Source of the DNA: Flavimobilis marinus
GTDB taxonomy: Bacteria; Actinomycetota; Actinomycetes; Actinomycetales; Cellulomonadaceae
NCBI RefSeq assembly: GCF_900113055.1
Contig: NZ_FONZ01000001.1
Location: 992,001-1,056,000 of the forward strand
Reading direction: 5' to 3'
Length of the DNA: 64,000 nucleotides
The notes under the pieces were generated by a model, which had not been told where the DNA came from, searched no databases, and saw only the letters and a program-made list of their open reading frames with translations. A program made the position numbers and the translations under genes. This document shows, piece after piece, positions 54,416 through 63,704 of this stretch (the first letter of the stretch is position 1; each line of letters opens with the position of its first letter).

Positions 54416-55741
54416 GTGATCACTCGCCTCGACCTCCGCGGTCGCGCCCTGTCTGCCCGTGACCTGCTGACCGTCCTGCCGCGCCCCGAGCTCGGCGTCG
54501 AGGACGCCACGCATCTCGTGGCGCCGATCCTCGAGGCGGTGCGCGTCGAGGGCGCCGCTGCGCTGCGGTCCTACGGGGAGAAGTTCGACGGCGTGCGCCC
54601 CGAGCACCTGCGGGTCCCGGCGGCGGCGATGCAGGCGGCCCTCGACGCGCTCGAGCCCGCGCTGCGCTCGGCCCTCGAGGAGTCGATCTCGCGCGTGCGG
54701 ACCGTGCACGCGGCCCAGCGGCCCGCGGACTTCGTCGTCGAGGTGGCGCCGGGCGCGACGGTGCGTCAGCGCTGGATCCCGGTCCGCCGCGTGGGGCTGT
54801 ACGCGCCGGGCGGCCTGGCGGTGTACCCGTCGTCGGTGATCATGAACGTCGTGGCCGCCCAGGAGGCCGGTGTCGGTGGGCTCGCCGTCGCGTCGCCCCC
54901 GCAGGCCAGCAACGGCGGGCTGCCCAACCCGACGATCCTCGCGGCGTGCGCGCTGCTCGGGGTGGACGAGGTCTACGCGGTCGGCGGTGCCCAGGCGGTC
55001 GCGATGTTCGCCTACGGGGCGCTGGGTTCCGAGCCCCAGGACGGCGACCACCTGTGCGACCCCGTCGACGTCGTCACCGGGCCCGGGAACGTCTTCGTCG
55101 CGGCGGCCAAGCGGCTGGTGCGCGGGGTCGTGGGCATCGACTCCGAGGCTGGGCCCACCGAGATCGCGGTCCTCGCCGACGACACGGCCGATCCTGACCA
55201 CGTGGCGGCGGACCTGCTGAGCCAGGCGGAGCACGATCCGCTCGCGGCGTCGGTCCTGGTGACGGACTCGCTCGCGCTCGCGGACGCCGTCGAGGGGCGA
55301 GTGACTGCGCGCGCGGCGGCGACCAAGCACGTCGAGCGCGTCCGTACTGCGCTCGGCGGCCCGCAGTCGGCGATCGTCCTGGTGGACGACCTCGCCCAGG
55401 GGCTGGCGGTCGTCAACGCCTACGGAGCCGAGCACCTCGAGATCCAGACGCGTGACGCTGCCCAGGTGGCCGACCAGGTGACGAGCGCCGGGGCGATCTT
55501 CGTCGGTCCGTACTCGCCCGTGCCCCTGGGCGACTACATGGCCGGGTCGAACCACGTGCTGCCCACCGGGGGGTGCGCCCACTTCTCGAGCGGGCTCGGC
55601 GTGCACACCTACGTGCGGGCCGTCCAGGTCATCGAGTACGACCAGCCTGCGCTCGCGGTGATCGCGGACCAGATCGTCGCGTTCGCCGACGCCGAGGACC
55701 TCCCGGCGCACGGCGAGGCGATCCGCGCCCGCGGGGTCTGA
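54416..55741 (+). CDS. hisD: Histidinol dehydrogenase
   Basis: Zn/NAD enzyme of 441 aa that performs the last two steps of histidine synthesis. Signatures: [58 protein letters not shown] (zinc-ligand region), [18 protein letters not shown]. It is separated from hisC by a minus-strand helicase gene and an SRPBCC gene, so the his cluster here is interrupted. The GTG appears leaderless. Confidence 0.96.
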   Translation: MITRLDLRGRALSARDLLTVLPRPELGVEDATHLVAPILEAVRVEGAAALRSYGEKFDGVRPEHLRVPAAAMQAALDALEPALRSALEESISRVRTVHAAQRPADFVVEVAPGATVRQRWIPVRRVGLYAPGGLAVYPSSVIMNVVAAQEAGVGGLAVASPPQASNGGLPNPTILAACALLGVDEVYAVGGAQAVAMFAYGALGSEPQDGDHLCDPVDVVTGPGNVFVAAAKRLVRGVVGIDSEAGPTEIAVLADDTADPDHVAADLLSQAEHDPLAASVLVTDSLALADAVEGRVTARAAATKHVERVRTALGGPQSAIVLVDDLAQGLAVVNAYGAEHLEIQTRDAAQVADQVTSAGAIFVGPYSPVPLGDYMAGSNHVLPTGGCAHFSSGLGVHTYVRAVQVIEYDQPALAVIADQIVAFADAEDLPAHGEAIRARGV

Positions 55742-55799
55742 GCACCCGAGGGAGCCGCGTCCGAGGACGCCCAGGAGCCGCGCCAAGCCCGACGCGGTT

Positions 55800-55829
55800 C
55801 CGGGCACACCGGCCTCGTGGAGTGCCCGG
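55800..55829. terminator. Hairpin between convergent hisD and recQ-like genes
   Basis: CCGGGCAC (55800-55807) and GTGCCCGG (55822-55829) form a perfect 8-bp stem with a 14-nt loop, between facing stop codons. Possible bidirectional terminator. Confidence 0.5.
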
Positions 55830-55831
55830 CG

Positions 55832-57949
55832 TCAGCGCACGGCGAGGACGAACGGGAGCACCTCGGCGGCCCCGGCGAGCCGCAGCAGCCGCGCCGCGAC
55901 GGTGAGCGTCCAGCCGGAGTCGGTGACGTCGTCGACGAGCAGGACGCGACGCCCGGCGACCGCCGCATGGTCACCGGCGAGGTGCAGTCGGCGCGCGACG
56001 CCGGCGAGGCGGGTGGCCGAGTTCACGTCGTGGCGACCGGCGTCACCTGTGGGCACCACGTAGCCGCTGACGGGAACGCCGAGGTAGCGCCCGAGCCCGT
56101 CGGCGAGGTGCGCCACGAGGCGTGGGCGGCCTTGCGACGCGACGGCGACGAGGGCGTCGACGCCGGGCTGCCAGTCGTCGAGCACCTGCGCCGCCGCATG
56201 GCGCAGGGGGACCGGCAGCTCGCCGTCGGGTCCAGTGAGCAGGTCCCGCAGCGGTCCCGACCACCCGAGCCCGTCGAGCCGGGCGATCGCCCGACCAGGT
56301 GCCGCCTGCTCCGTCGCCGGGATCCGGCCCGACAAGGACACCCCGAGCGTCGCCATGCCGCTCGGCCACATGCGCCGGGCGGCGACCTCGATGCCCGGCT
56401 GGTCGAGCTGCTCGCGGACCGCGGTGACCTGCTCGCCGGTGGGCAGGGCCGGCAGGTCGACGGTCGTGCACCGGTCGCAACGGCCGCAGCGCCAGTCCGG
56501 GGCGAGGCCCGGGTCGTCGAGCGTGGCGCGCAGGAACGCCATGCGGCAGCTCGAGGTCTGCTCGTACTCGAGCATCGTGCGCTGCTCGTGCAGCCGCGCC
56601 GCGTCGACCCGGGCATAGCGTTCCGCGTCGTAGCTCCAGGGCTGGCCCGTCGCCTCCCAGCCCCCGCGCACGCGGCGGACGGCGCCGTCGACATCGAGGA
56701 CCTTGAGCATCATCTCCAGGCGCGAGCGGCGTAGGTCGACGCTCGTCTCGAGTGCGGCGAGGGAGTGCACACCGCCTCCGTCCAGCGCGCGGAGCACGGC
56801 ACGCACCTGGGACTCCGAGGGGAAGCCGAGCGCGCCGAAGTACTCCCAGATGCGCTCGTCCTCCTCACCGGGCACGAGCACGGCGAGCGCGCGAGCGACC
56901 CCGCGCCCGGCACGGCCGACCTGCTGGTAGTAGGACACGGGCGAACCCGGCGCGCCGAGGTGCACGACGAAGGCGAGGTCCGGCTTGTCGAACCCCATGC
57001 CGAGGGCGGACGTGGCGACGAGAGCCTTGAGGGCGTTGTCCTTGAGGTCGGCCTCGAGCCGCTCCCGCTCGGCGGGCTCGGTGCGTCCGGTGTACGCGTG
57101 CACGTCGTGACCGGCGGCCCGCAGGTGCGCGGCGACTTGCTCGGCCGCCGCGACAGTCAGGCAGTAGACGATGCCGGAGCCGTCGACGGTGGCGAGCATC
57201 GCGGTGAGCCAGGCCACCCGCGTCGCGGGGTTCGTCACGGGGAGCACGGCCAGCTGCAGCGACTCGCGGTCGAGGGCGCCGCGCAGCACCAGGGGTGCGG
57301 TGTCGTCCGCCATCGCGAGCTGTTCGGCGACGTCGCGCGTGACCCGCTCGTTCGCGGTCGCGGTCGTCGCGAGGACCGGAGTGTGGGGCGGCAGTCCCTC
57401 CAGGAGGGTGCGGATGCGGCGGTAATCGGGGCGGAAGTCGTGCCCCCAGTCGGAGATGCAGTGTGCCTCGTCGACGACGATCAGTCCTGCGCTCGCCGCG
57501 AGCCGGGGCAGCACGAGGTCGCGGAAGTCCGGGTTGGTCAGTCGCTCGGGGGAGCACAGCAGGACGTCGACCTCTCCCGCAGCGATCGCAGCGTTGATCT
57601 GGTCCCACTCGGTCACGTTCGCCGAGTTGATGGTGACGGCGCGCACGCCCGCGCGCTGGGCGGCGGCGACCTGGTCGCGCATGAGCGCGAGCAGCGGTGA
57701 CACGATCACGGTGGGACCTGCTCCCTGTTCGCGCAGCAGCGCGGTCGCGACGAAGTACACCGCGGACTTCCCCCAGCCCGTGCGCTGGACGACGAGCACC
57801 CGTCGCGACGCGGAGACGAGCGCGTCGATCGCGTGCCACTGGTCCTCGCGCAGGCGAGCGTCAGGGGAGCCGACGAGCGCACGGAGCAGCTCCTCGGCGC
57901 GGTCGCGGGACGCGCCCGCACGTGTCGGTGAGATGGGTGTCGACGTCAT
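55832..57949 (-). CDS. RecQ-family helicase with C-terminal phosphoribosyltransferase-like domain
   Basis: Protein of 705 aa. The helicase core has RTGWGKSAVYF (Walker A, Lys61), VVDEAHCISDWGHDFRPDYRRI, SALGMGFDKPDLAFVVH and QVGRAGRG. The zinc-binding element is SSCRMAFL and CGRCDRC. In place of a typical HRDC the last 190 residues end in a phosphoribosyltransferase-like fold with PRPP loop VLLVDDVTDSGWT (about 669-681), like ComF proteins. Catalysis by the tail is unproven. The ATG has TAGCCT (complement of 57956-57961) ending 6 nt upstream. Confidence 0.9.
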   Translation of the reverse strand: MTSTPISPTRAGASRDRAEELLRALVGSPDARLREDQWHAIDALVSASRRVLVVQRTGWGKSAVYFVATALLREQGAGPTVIVSPLLALMRDQVAAAQRAGVRAVTINSANVTEWDQINAAIAAGEVDVLLCSPERLTNPDFRDLVLPRLAASAGLIVVDEAHCISDWGHDFRPDYRRIRTLLEGLPPHTPVLATTATANERVTRDVAEQLAMADDTAPLVLRGALDRESLQLAVLPVTNPATRVAWLTAMLATVDGSGIVYCLTVAAAEQVAAHLRAAGHDVHAYTGRTEPAERERLEADLKDNALKALVATSALGMGFDKPDLAFVVHLGAPGSPVSYYQQVGRAGRGVARALAVLVPGEEDERIWEYFGALGFPSESQVRAVLRALDGGGVHSLAALETSVDLRRSRLEMMLKVLDVDGAVRRVRGGWEATGQPWSYDAERYARVDAARLHEQRTMLEYEQTSSCRMAFLRATLDDPGLAPDWRCGRCDRCTTVDLPALPTGEQVTAVREQLDQPGIEVAARRMWPSGMATLGVSLSGRIPATEQAAPGRAIARLDGLGWSGPLRDLLTGPDGELPVPLRHAAAQVLDDWQPGVDALVAVASQGRPRLVAHLADGLGRYLGVPVSGYVVPTGDAGRHDVNSATRLAGVARRLHLAGDHAAVAGRRVLLVDDVTDSGWTLTVAARLLRLAGAAEVLPFVLAVR

Positions 57950-58095
57950 CCGGCGAGGCTACGCGCTGCGCCGGACACGGTCCGCCCGGGCGTGGACGGT
58001 CCCGCCTCCGCCCCGCCAACGCCGACCGGTATGTCTGGTATTTCCGCCCGCGCGGTGCGACGATCGAGTGACGAGCGACAGGAGGGGGCGTCACC

Positions 58096-58701
58096 ATGGA
58101 CGCACAGACACCCAGCACCAAGACCCCGGTGGGGCGGCTCGAGGACTGCGGCGCGTACCGTCGGCTCGTGATCGAGCGCGATCTCGACCACGGCGCGACG
58201 GACGTGTGGGAGGCGCTCACCCGGCCGGACGAGCTCCAGGCGTGGATCGGCACCTGGTGGGGGACCCCCGGGGCCGGCCAGACGGTCATGTTCCAGATGA
58301 CCGCCGAGGGCGAGAGCACCGAGCCGGTCGAGGCCCTCGTCGAGGAGTGCCTGCCGGTGGAGTCGCTCCGGGTGACGTTCGCCTCGGACCGTGTGGTGTG
58401 GCGGGTCGGCGTCGAGCTCGCCCCGCAGGGCAGCGCCCGCACGCACCTGCGCTTCGTGATGCGGGTGCACGACGACGAGGTCGTCAGCGACATCGGCCCC
58501 GGCTGGGAGTACTACCTCGACCGGCTCGCCGCAGCGCTCGCCGGCGAGGCGATGCCCGCGTGGGAGGACTACTACCCGGCGCAGTGCGCCTACTACGGGG
58601 CGCTCGAGCCGATCGAGGTGCACGAGCCGTTCGTCCCGGCGGCGCACGGCCCGGGGCCGGAGCACCTGCCGGGAGAGCCGGGGTCGCGTCGCACCGCCTG
58701 A
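58096..58701 (+). CDS. SRPBCC / AHSA1-type ligand-binding domain protein
   Basis: Protein of 201 aa with a START-like helix-grip fold. Typical motifs are ERDLDHGATDVWEALTRPDELQAWIGTW at the start and DRLAAALAGEAMPAWEDYYP near the end. Family members bind hydrophobic ligands or act as Hsp90 ATPase activator homologues, usually of unknown function in bacteria. The ATG follows GGAGGGGG with about 6-nt spacing. It diverges from the RecQ-like helicase and precedes hisC, without an evident link to histidine synthesis. Confidence 0.8.
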   Translation: MDAQTPSTKTPVGRLEDCGAYRRLVIERDLDHGATDVWEALTRPDELQAWIGTWWGTPGAGQTVMFQMTAEGESTEPVEALVEECLPVESLRVTFASDRVVWRVGVELAPQGSARTHLRFVMRVHDDEVVSDIGPGWEYYLDRLAAALAGEAMPAWEDYYPAQCAYYGALEPIEVHEPFVPAAHGPGPEHLPGEPGSRRTA

Positions 58702-58745
58702 TGCCCGACCGGTGAGCGGCGCGGCAGCCGTGCGTGCCCGACGCC

Positions 58746-58751
58746 TAGACT
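58746..58751 (+). promoter_or_regulatory. Leaderless -10 of the hisC operon
   Basis: TAGACT ending 7 nt before the hisC GTG at 58759, the same arrangement as at hisD. Confidence 0.55.
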
Positions 58752-58758
58752 CTCGCGG

Positions 58759-59886
58759 GTGACACGTGAACCGCTCCTGCCGCTGCGTCCCGAGCTGCGC
58801 GGCATCGAACCGTACGGCGCGCCCCAGCTGGACGTGCCTGTGCTGCTCAACGTCAACGAGAACCCTTACGGGCCCTCGCCCGCCGTGGTCGCGGAGATCG
58901 CCGCGCGCGTCGCGGCGGCGGCGTCGGGCCTCAACCGGTACCCGGACCGCGACTTCCCGCAGCTGCGGGGGGCGCTCGCGGGCTACCTGACCCGCGAGTC
59001 GGGCGTCGCCGTGGCCGCCGACCAGGTCTGGGCCGCGAACGGCTCCAACGAGGTCATGCTGCACCTGCTGCAGGCGTTCGGTGGCCCTGGTCGCACGGCG
59101 CTGTCGTTCGCCCCGACCTACTCGATGTACCCCGAGTACGCCCGCGACACCCACACCCGCTGGGTCACCGGGAAGCGCGAGACGGACTTCACGATCGACC
59201 TCGACCACGCGCTCGAGACGATCGCCGCGCACCAGCCGTCGGTGATCCTCCTCACGAGCCCGAACAACCCCACGGGCACCTCGCTCAGCCTCGAGCTCGT
59301 CGAGGCGGTGTGCGAGGCGGCGCTGCGCGTCGACGTCGACGGCGCCCCCGCGGTCGTCGTCGTGGACGAGGCCTACGGGGAATTCCGGCGCGCCGGCGTG
59401 CCCTCGGCCCTGCGTCTGCTCGAGCGGTTCACCAATCTCGCCGTGAGCCGCACCATGTCCAAGGCCTTCGCCCTCGCGGGCGCCCGCCTGGGCTACCTGG
59501 CCGCCCACCCGCGACTGGTCGACGCGCTGCGCGTCGTGCGGCTGCCCTACCACCTGTCGGGCGTGACGCAGGCGACGGCGCTCGCGGCCCTCGCGCACGC
59601 CGACGAGCTCCTCGCGCAGGTGGACGCGCTGCGCGCCGAGCGCGACGCCACGGTGACCTGGCTGCAGCAGCAGACGGTCGACGGCGCACCCCTGGTCGTT
59701 GCGGAGTCGGACGCGAACTTCGTGCTGTTCGGCACGTTCGCCGACCGTCACGCCGTCTGGCAGGGCCTGCTGGATCGCGGGGTGCTGATACGGGAGACTG
59801 GTCCCGACGGATGGCTGCGGGTCTCGATCGGGACGCCGCAGGAGATGGCTGCCTTCCGGGCAGCCCTGGTGGAGGTAGCCCTGTGA
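58759..59886 (+). CDS. hisC: Histidinol-phosphate aminotransferase
   Basis: PLP enzyme of 375 aa. It has [13 protein letters not shown] at the substrate site, [37 protein letters not shown], and the PLP lysine in [18 protein letters not shown]. It heads the coupled operon hisC-hisB-hypothetical-hisH-priA-sseB. Its GTG start is leaderless-like and its stop overlaps hisB by 4 nt. Confidence 0.96.
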   Translation: MTREPLLPLRPELRGIEPYGAPQLDVPVLLNVNENPYGPSPAVVAEIAARVAAAASGLNRYPDRDFPQLRGALAGYLTRESGVAVAADQVWAANGSNEVMLHLLQAFGGPGRTALSFAPTYSMYPEYARDTHTRWVTGKRETDFTIDLDHALETIAAHQPSVILLTSPNNPTGTSLSLELVEAVCEAALRVDVDGAPAVVVVDEAYGEFRRAGVPSALRLLERFTNLAVSRTMSKAFALAGARLGYLAAHPRLVDALRVVRLPYHLSGVTQATALAALAHADELLAQVDALRAERDATVTWLQQQTVDGAPLVVAESDANFVLFGTFADRHAVWQGLLDRGVLIRETGPDGWLRVSIGTPQEMAAFRAALVEVAL

Positions 59887-60497
59887 GCGAAGTCAGCGGC
59901 CCGCGCACGGCTCGGATCGAGCGCGCGACGTCAGAGTCGAGCGTCCTCGTCGAGATCGACCTGGACGGCACCGGCCGGACGGACGTGTCGACGTCGGTCC
60001 CGTTCTACGACCACATGCTCACGGCGCTCGGCAAGCACTCGCTCATCGACCTCACCGTGCGCGCGACCGGCGACACGCACATCGACGCGCACCACACCGT
60101 CGAGGACGTGGCCATCTGCCTCGGGCAGGCCCTGCGGGAGGCGCTCGGTGACAAGTCGGGGATCTCCCGGTTCGGTGACGCCCTGGTCCCGCTCGACGAG
60201 GCGCTCGCACGCGCCGTCGTCGACGTCTCCGGCCGGCCGTACCTCGTGCACTCCGGGGAGCCCGCGGGCCAGGAGTACCACCTGATCGGTGGCCACTTCA
60301 CGGGGTCGCTCACGCGCCACGTGCTCGAGTCGATCGCCCACCACGCCAGCATCTGCCTGCACGTCGAGGTCCTCGCCGGCCGCGACCCGCACCACATCGT
60401 CGAGGCCCAGTTCAAGGCGCTCGCGCGCGCCCTGCGGTTCGCCGTGGCCCGCGACCCGCGCGTGCAGGGCATCCCGTCGACCAAGGGAGCACTGTGA
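59883..60497 (+). CDS. hisB: Imidazoleglycerol-phosphate dehydratase
   Basis: Enzyme of 204 aa, monofunctional (no phosphatase domain). It has the paired manganese-binding segments [18 protein letters not shown] with [17 protein letters not shown], and [24 protein letters not shown] with [16 protein letters not shown]. The usual C-terminus PSTKGAL is intact. GTG overlaps the hisC stop; the stop overlaps the next gene by GTGA. Confidence 0.97.
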   Translation: MSEVSGPRTARIERATSESSVLVEIDLDGTGRTDVSTSVPFYDHMLTALGKHSLIDLTVRATGDTHIDAHHTVEDVAICLGQALREALGDKSGISRFGDALVPLDEALARAVVDVSGRPYLVHSGEPAGQEYHLIGGHFTGSLTRHVLESIAHHASICLHVEVLAGRDPHHIVEAQFKALARALRFAVARDPRVQGIPSTKGAL

Positions 60498-61030
60498 ACC
60501 CGGACCAGACCGCTGACGGCGCCGACGACCTGAGCGGTTTCGAGATCCCGGACGACCTGTCCGGTCTGAGCCCGTTCGGCGGCGAGACCGCGAGCACGCC
60601 GACGCTCGCGGTCGTGCTGACTCAGGTCGCCGGCGCGGAGCCGCTGGCGGCGGCGTGCGCGCTCGCCAAGGTCTCCGGCGACGTGTTCGCCACGTCAGTC
60701 GGCGCCGTGCTCGTGTGCCGCGAGCTCACCGGCGGCGCCCCCGCGCGCGACGCCGCGGCGGTCTCCCAGGTGGTGCGCGGCGTCCCCGCGATCCTCGTCG
60801 AGCGACGCGAGGGCCAGCTCACGGCCGCGCGGTTCCAGGACGGCGCGCGCGGGGACGACCTCCCGGCGGGCCTCGTGCTCGACGGCGCCCCCGCGGAGCT
60901 CGAGGACCTCCTGCTCGGTGCGACCAGCCTCGCCGACATGCCGGACGTGCTGCCGACCGACGGCATCTCGCGGCTCAAGGCGGCCCGGCTGCTGGGCGGC
61001 TTCGCCCGGAAGATGCGACGGTCCTCGTGA
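60494..61030 (+). CDS. Hypothetical protein embedded in the his operon
   Basis: Protein of 178 aa that I do not recognise as a named enzyme. The first 35 residues are acidic with the repeat-like [16 protein letters not shown]. An alpha/beta region with [26 protein letters not shown] follows, and the end is basic ([17 protein letters not shown]). No signal, span or catalytic motif is visible. It is coupled on both sides by 4-nt overlaps, between hisB and hisH, so it is almost certainly co-made with histidine enzymes. Similar small proteins occur here in other actinobacteria. Confidence 0.8.
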   Translation: MNPDQTADGADDLSGFEIPDDLSGLSPFGGETASTPTLAVVLTQVAGAEPLAAACALAKVSGDVFATSVGAVLVCRELTGGAPARDAAAVSQVVRGVPAILVERREGQLTAARFQDGARGDDLPAGLVLDGAPAELEDLLLGATSLADMPDVLPTDGISRLKAARLLGGFARKMRRSS

Positions 61031-61674
61031 GCGCGCCCGACGTCGTCGTCCTCGACTACGGGTTCGGGAACGTCCGGTCGGCGGTGCGTGCCCTGGAACG
61101 TGCGGGCGCCTCGGTCGAGCTCACGTCGGACCGTGCCCGGGCCGAGAACGCCGCCGGTCTGGTCGTCCCTGGCGTCGGTGCGTTCGCGGCCGTGATGGAC
61201 GGTCTTCGCGCCGTGCGAGGCGACCAGATCGTCGAGCGTCGCCTCGCGGGCGGGCGCCCCGTCCTGGGCATCTGCGTCGGCATGCAGGTGATGTTCGACG
61301 CGGGCGACGAGCACGGTGACCACGCCGAGGGCCTCGGCCAGTGGCCGGGCGTCGTCGACCGCCTCGAGGCGCCCGTCGTGCCGCACATGGGCTGGGACAC
61401 GGTCGACGTCCCTGCGGGGTCCGTGCTGTTCGACGGCCTCGAGGACGAGCGGTTCTACTTCGTGCACTCCTACGCGGCGCGCTCGTTCACGCTCGGGCAG
61501 GACGAACCGTCGGACACCCGCTTCGCCCCGCCCTTGGTGACGTGGTCCGACCACGGCGGGCGGTTCGTCGCCGCCGTGGAGAACGGCCCGCTGTCCGCGA
61601 CGCAGTTCCACCCCGAGAAGTCCGGGGACGCCGGGGCGCAGCTGCTGCGCAACTGGCTCGGCTCGCTCTCCTGA
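61027..61674 (+). CDS. hisH: Imidazole glycerol phosphate synthase, glutaminase subunit
   Basis: Class I glutamine amidotransferase of 215 aa that supplies ammonia to HisF. The nucleophile is Cys83 in LGICVGMQ and the His-Glu pair lies in [10 protein letters not shown]. The oxyanion-strand region VPGVGAF is present. Its partner hisF is not in this window. Coupled to the upstream hypothetical gene. Confidence 0.96.
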   Translation: MSAPDVVVLDYGFGNVRSAVRALERAGASVELTSDRARAENAAGLVVPGVGAFAAVMDGLRAVRGDQIVERRLAGGRPVLGICVGMQVMFDAGDEHGDHAEGLGQWPGVVDRLEAPVVPHMGWDTVDVPAGSVLFDGLEDERFYFVHSYAARSFTLGQDEPSDTRFAPPLVTWSDHGGRFVAAVENGPLSATQFHPEKSGDAGAQLLRNWLGSLS

Positions 61675-61729
61675 CCTCCCAGCACACTCGCACCCGGCTG
61701 CCGCGCGCGGCCGAACGGAAGGAACCCCC

Positions 61730-62461
61730 ATGGCTGATCGTCTCGTCCTCCTGCCCGCCGTCGATGTCGCGGACGGCCAGGCGGTCCGTCTCGTCCAGGG
61801 CGAGGCCGGATCGGAGACGTCCTACGGTGACCCGCTCACCGCTGCGCTGGACTGGCAGTCCGGTGGCGCCGAGTGGGTGCACCTGGTGGACCTCGACGCC
61901 GCGTTTGGGCGCGGTTCCAACGCAGAGCTGCTCGCGGACGTCGTCGGCCGGCTGGACGTCGCCGTCGAGCTGAGCGGTGGTATCCGCGACGACGCGTCGC
62001 TCGAGCGGGCGCTCGCCACCGGGTGCGCGCGCGTCAACCTCGGCACGGCGGCGCTCGAGAACCCCGAGTGGACTGCCAAGGTGATCGCCGAGCACGGCGA
62101 CGCGATCGCCGTCGGGCTCGACGTGCGCGGCACGACGCTCGCCGCCCGCGGATGGACGCAGGAGGGCGGCGACCTCTGGGAGGTTCTCGCGCGCCTCGAC
62201 GCGGCGGGCTGCTCGCGCTACGTCGTGACCGACGTGACGAAGGACGGCACGCTGCGCGGACCCAACGTGGAGCTGCTCCGCGAGGTCGCGTCGCGCACCG
62301 ACGCCCCGGTCGTCGCGTCCGGTGGCATCTCGAGCCTCGACGACCTGCGCGTGCTCCGCGAGCTCGTCGGCGAGGGCATCGAGGGCACGATTGTCGGCAA
62401 GGCGCTCTACGCGGGCGCGTTCACGCTCCCGGAGGCGCTTGACGTCGCTGGTCGCCCGTGA
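61730..62461 (+). CDS. priA: Bifunctional HisA/TrpF phosphoribosyl isomerase PriA
   Basis: (beta-alpha)8 isomerase of 243 aa acting in histidine synthesis. In most actinobacteria this protein also isomerises phosphoribosyl anthranilate for tryptophan synthesis. Catalytic carboxylates are in [15 protein letters not shown] and [15 protein letters not shown]. Phosphate-binding loops are ELSGGIRDD and [12 protein letters not shown]. The ATG follows GGAAGGA with about 6-nt spacing, after a 55-nt gap from hisH. Dual activity is inferred from phylum, not proven here. Confidence 0.93.
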   Translation: MADRLVLLPAVDVADGQAVRLVQGEAGSETSYGDPLTAALDWQSGGAEWVHLVDLDAAFGRGSNAELLADVVGRLDVAVELSGGIRDDASLERALATGCARVNLGTAALENPEWTAKVIAEHGDAIAVGLDVRGTTLAARGWTQEGGDLWEVLARLDAAGCSRYVVTDVTKDGTLRGPNVELLREVASRTDAPVVASGGISSLDDLRVLRELVGEGIEGTIVGKALYAGAFTLPEALDVAGRP

Positions 62462-63213
62462 CGGGCCCGACCGACTCCGCCGGGACGCCGTGGGAGGGGC
62501 GGGACCTGAAGTCGAACCCCTTCGCGGGCGACGACGGCTCGGCCGATCCCGCGCTGGAGGCCGCGCTCGGGGCCTACGTGACCGACGACGTCGGGAGCCT
62601 CGAGCGGGTCGTGCACGCGCTCGCTCCAGCACGCGTGCTCATCCCGATCCTCGCGGAGCTCGAGGCGGCCGGCGCCGGCGTCGACGGCATCGTCGCGGAC
62701 AAGGAGGCGTCGGCGGGCGTCGTCGCGCTCGAGGCGCCCGACGGCCGCCGCGCACTACCCGTGTTCACGTCCGTCGCCGCCATGGCCGCGTGGCGCGCAG
62801 ACGCCCGTCCGGTGCCGGCCATGGCGACCCGCGCCGCGCTCTCGGCCGTGTCCGAGGACTGGGCGCTGCTCGTGATCGACCCGGCAGGACCCGTGACGGC
62901 TCTCGTCCCCCGACCGGCCGTCTGGGCGATCGCGCGCGACCGCACCTGGGTGCCTGCCGTAGGCGCCGGGGGCGTCGTCGACCCGCAGGTGCACCTCGCG
63001 ATCGTCGCCGCGCTGACGGGGGTCCCGCACGTGGGACGCGTCGGCACCGCGCCCGGACGCACGTCGGAGCTCGCCGTCGTGCTCGGGCTCGATCCCGGTC
63101 TCGACCGACCGGGGCTCGACGCCGTCCTTGCGGACGTCAACGCGCGGCTCGCGGCGATCGATGTCGTGAGCGAACGCGTCGACTCGCTCGAGCTGCGGGT
63201 GGGCCGGGCCTGA
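62458..63213 (+). CDS. SseB family protein
   Basis: Protein of 251 aa with an SseB-like N-terminal domain: [29 protein letters not shown] and [20 protein letters not shown] second alpha/beta region includes [25 protein letters not shown]. SseB-type proteins are known as a secretion enhancer in enterobacteria, but the actinobacterial role is unknown. It is coupled to priA by GTGA and ends the his operon. Confidence 0.85.
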   Translation: MTGPTDSAGTPWEGRDLKSNPFAGDDGSADPALEAALGAYVTDDVGSLERVVHALAPARVLIPILAELEAAGAGVDGIVADKEASAGVVALEAPDGRRALPVFTSVAAMAAWRADARPVPAMATRAALSAVSEDWALLVIDPAGPVTALVPRPAVWAIARDRTWVPAVGAGGVVDPQVHLAIVAALTGVPHVGRVGTAPGRTSELAVVLGLDPGLDRPGLDAVLADVNARLAAIDVVSERVDSLELRVGRA

Positions 63214-63260
63214 GAGCAGCCCGGCCTGACGGTATGGTCGCCCCGCGGGGGAGGGGGCGC

Positions 63261-63611
63261 TCAGCTCACGTAGCCGGTGAGCTTCTCGCCCGGGCCCTCG
63301 CCGGGGGCGTCCGGGATCACGCTCGCCTCGCGGAACGCGAGCTGGAGGCTGCGCAGCCCGTCGCGGAGCGAGCGCGCGTGCTGGTTGCCGATGTCCGGCG
63401 CCGACGTGACGACGAGCGCGGCCAGCGCGTTGATGAGCTTGCGGGCCTCGTCGAGGTCCATGAGCTCCTCCTCGCCCTCGGCGAGGCCGCACTTGACGGC
63501 CGCCGCCGACATCAGGTGCACGGCGGCGGTGGTGATGACCTCGACGGCGGCGACGTCCGCGATGTCACGGACGGCCTGCTGGGAGTCGACGGGCTGGTCG
63601 GGAGATGTCAT
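63261..63611 (-). CDS. DUF1844 domain-containing protein
   Basis: Small helical protein of 116 aa with the DUF1844 core (DIADVAAVEVITTAAVHLMSAAAVKCGL, DLDEARKLINALAALV). Function is unknown; usually encoded next to infC in actinobacteria, which would lie outside this window if present. The ATG is preferred over a GTG 6 codons upstream because GACAAT (complement of 63618-63623) ends 6 nt before it. Confidence 0.85.
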   Translation of the reverse strand: MTSPDQPVDSQQAVRDIADVAAVEVITTAAVHLMSAAAVKCGLAEGEEELMDLDEARKLINALAALVVTSAPDIGNQHARSLRDGLRSLQLAFREASVIPDAPGEGPGEKLTGYVS

Positions 63612-63638
63612 GGACTCATTGTCGCCCACGCGCGCGCG

Positions 63639-63684
63639 AACGCCGACGGCGGCCGGACCCGTGGGTCCGACCGCCGTCGGCGTT
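63639..63684 (-). terminator. Terminator hairpin after the catalase gene
   Basis: Arms 63639-63660 and 63663-63684 pair over 22 bp with one mismatch and a 2-nt apex, about 20 nt past the catalase stop. It separates that gene from the DUF1844 promoter on the same strand. Confidence 0.8.
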
Positions 63685-63704
63685 TCCGTGGCGCGCGGGA
63701 GCGA

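Noticed and set aside
63237-63259. CGCCCC/GGGGCG pairing between the sseB-like and DUF1844 genes.
   Set aside because: Simple G/C-run pairing with a loop of about 9 nt in GC-rich DNA; not distinguishable from background.
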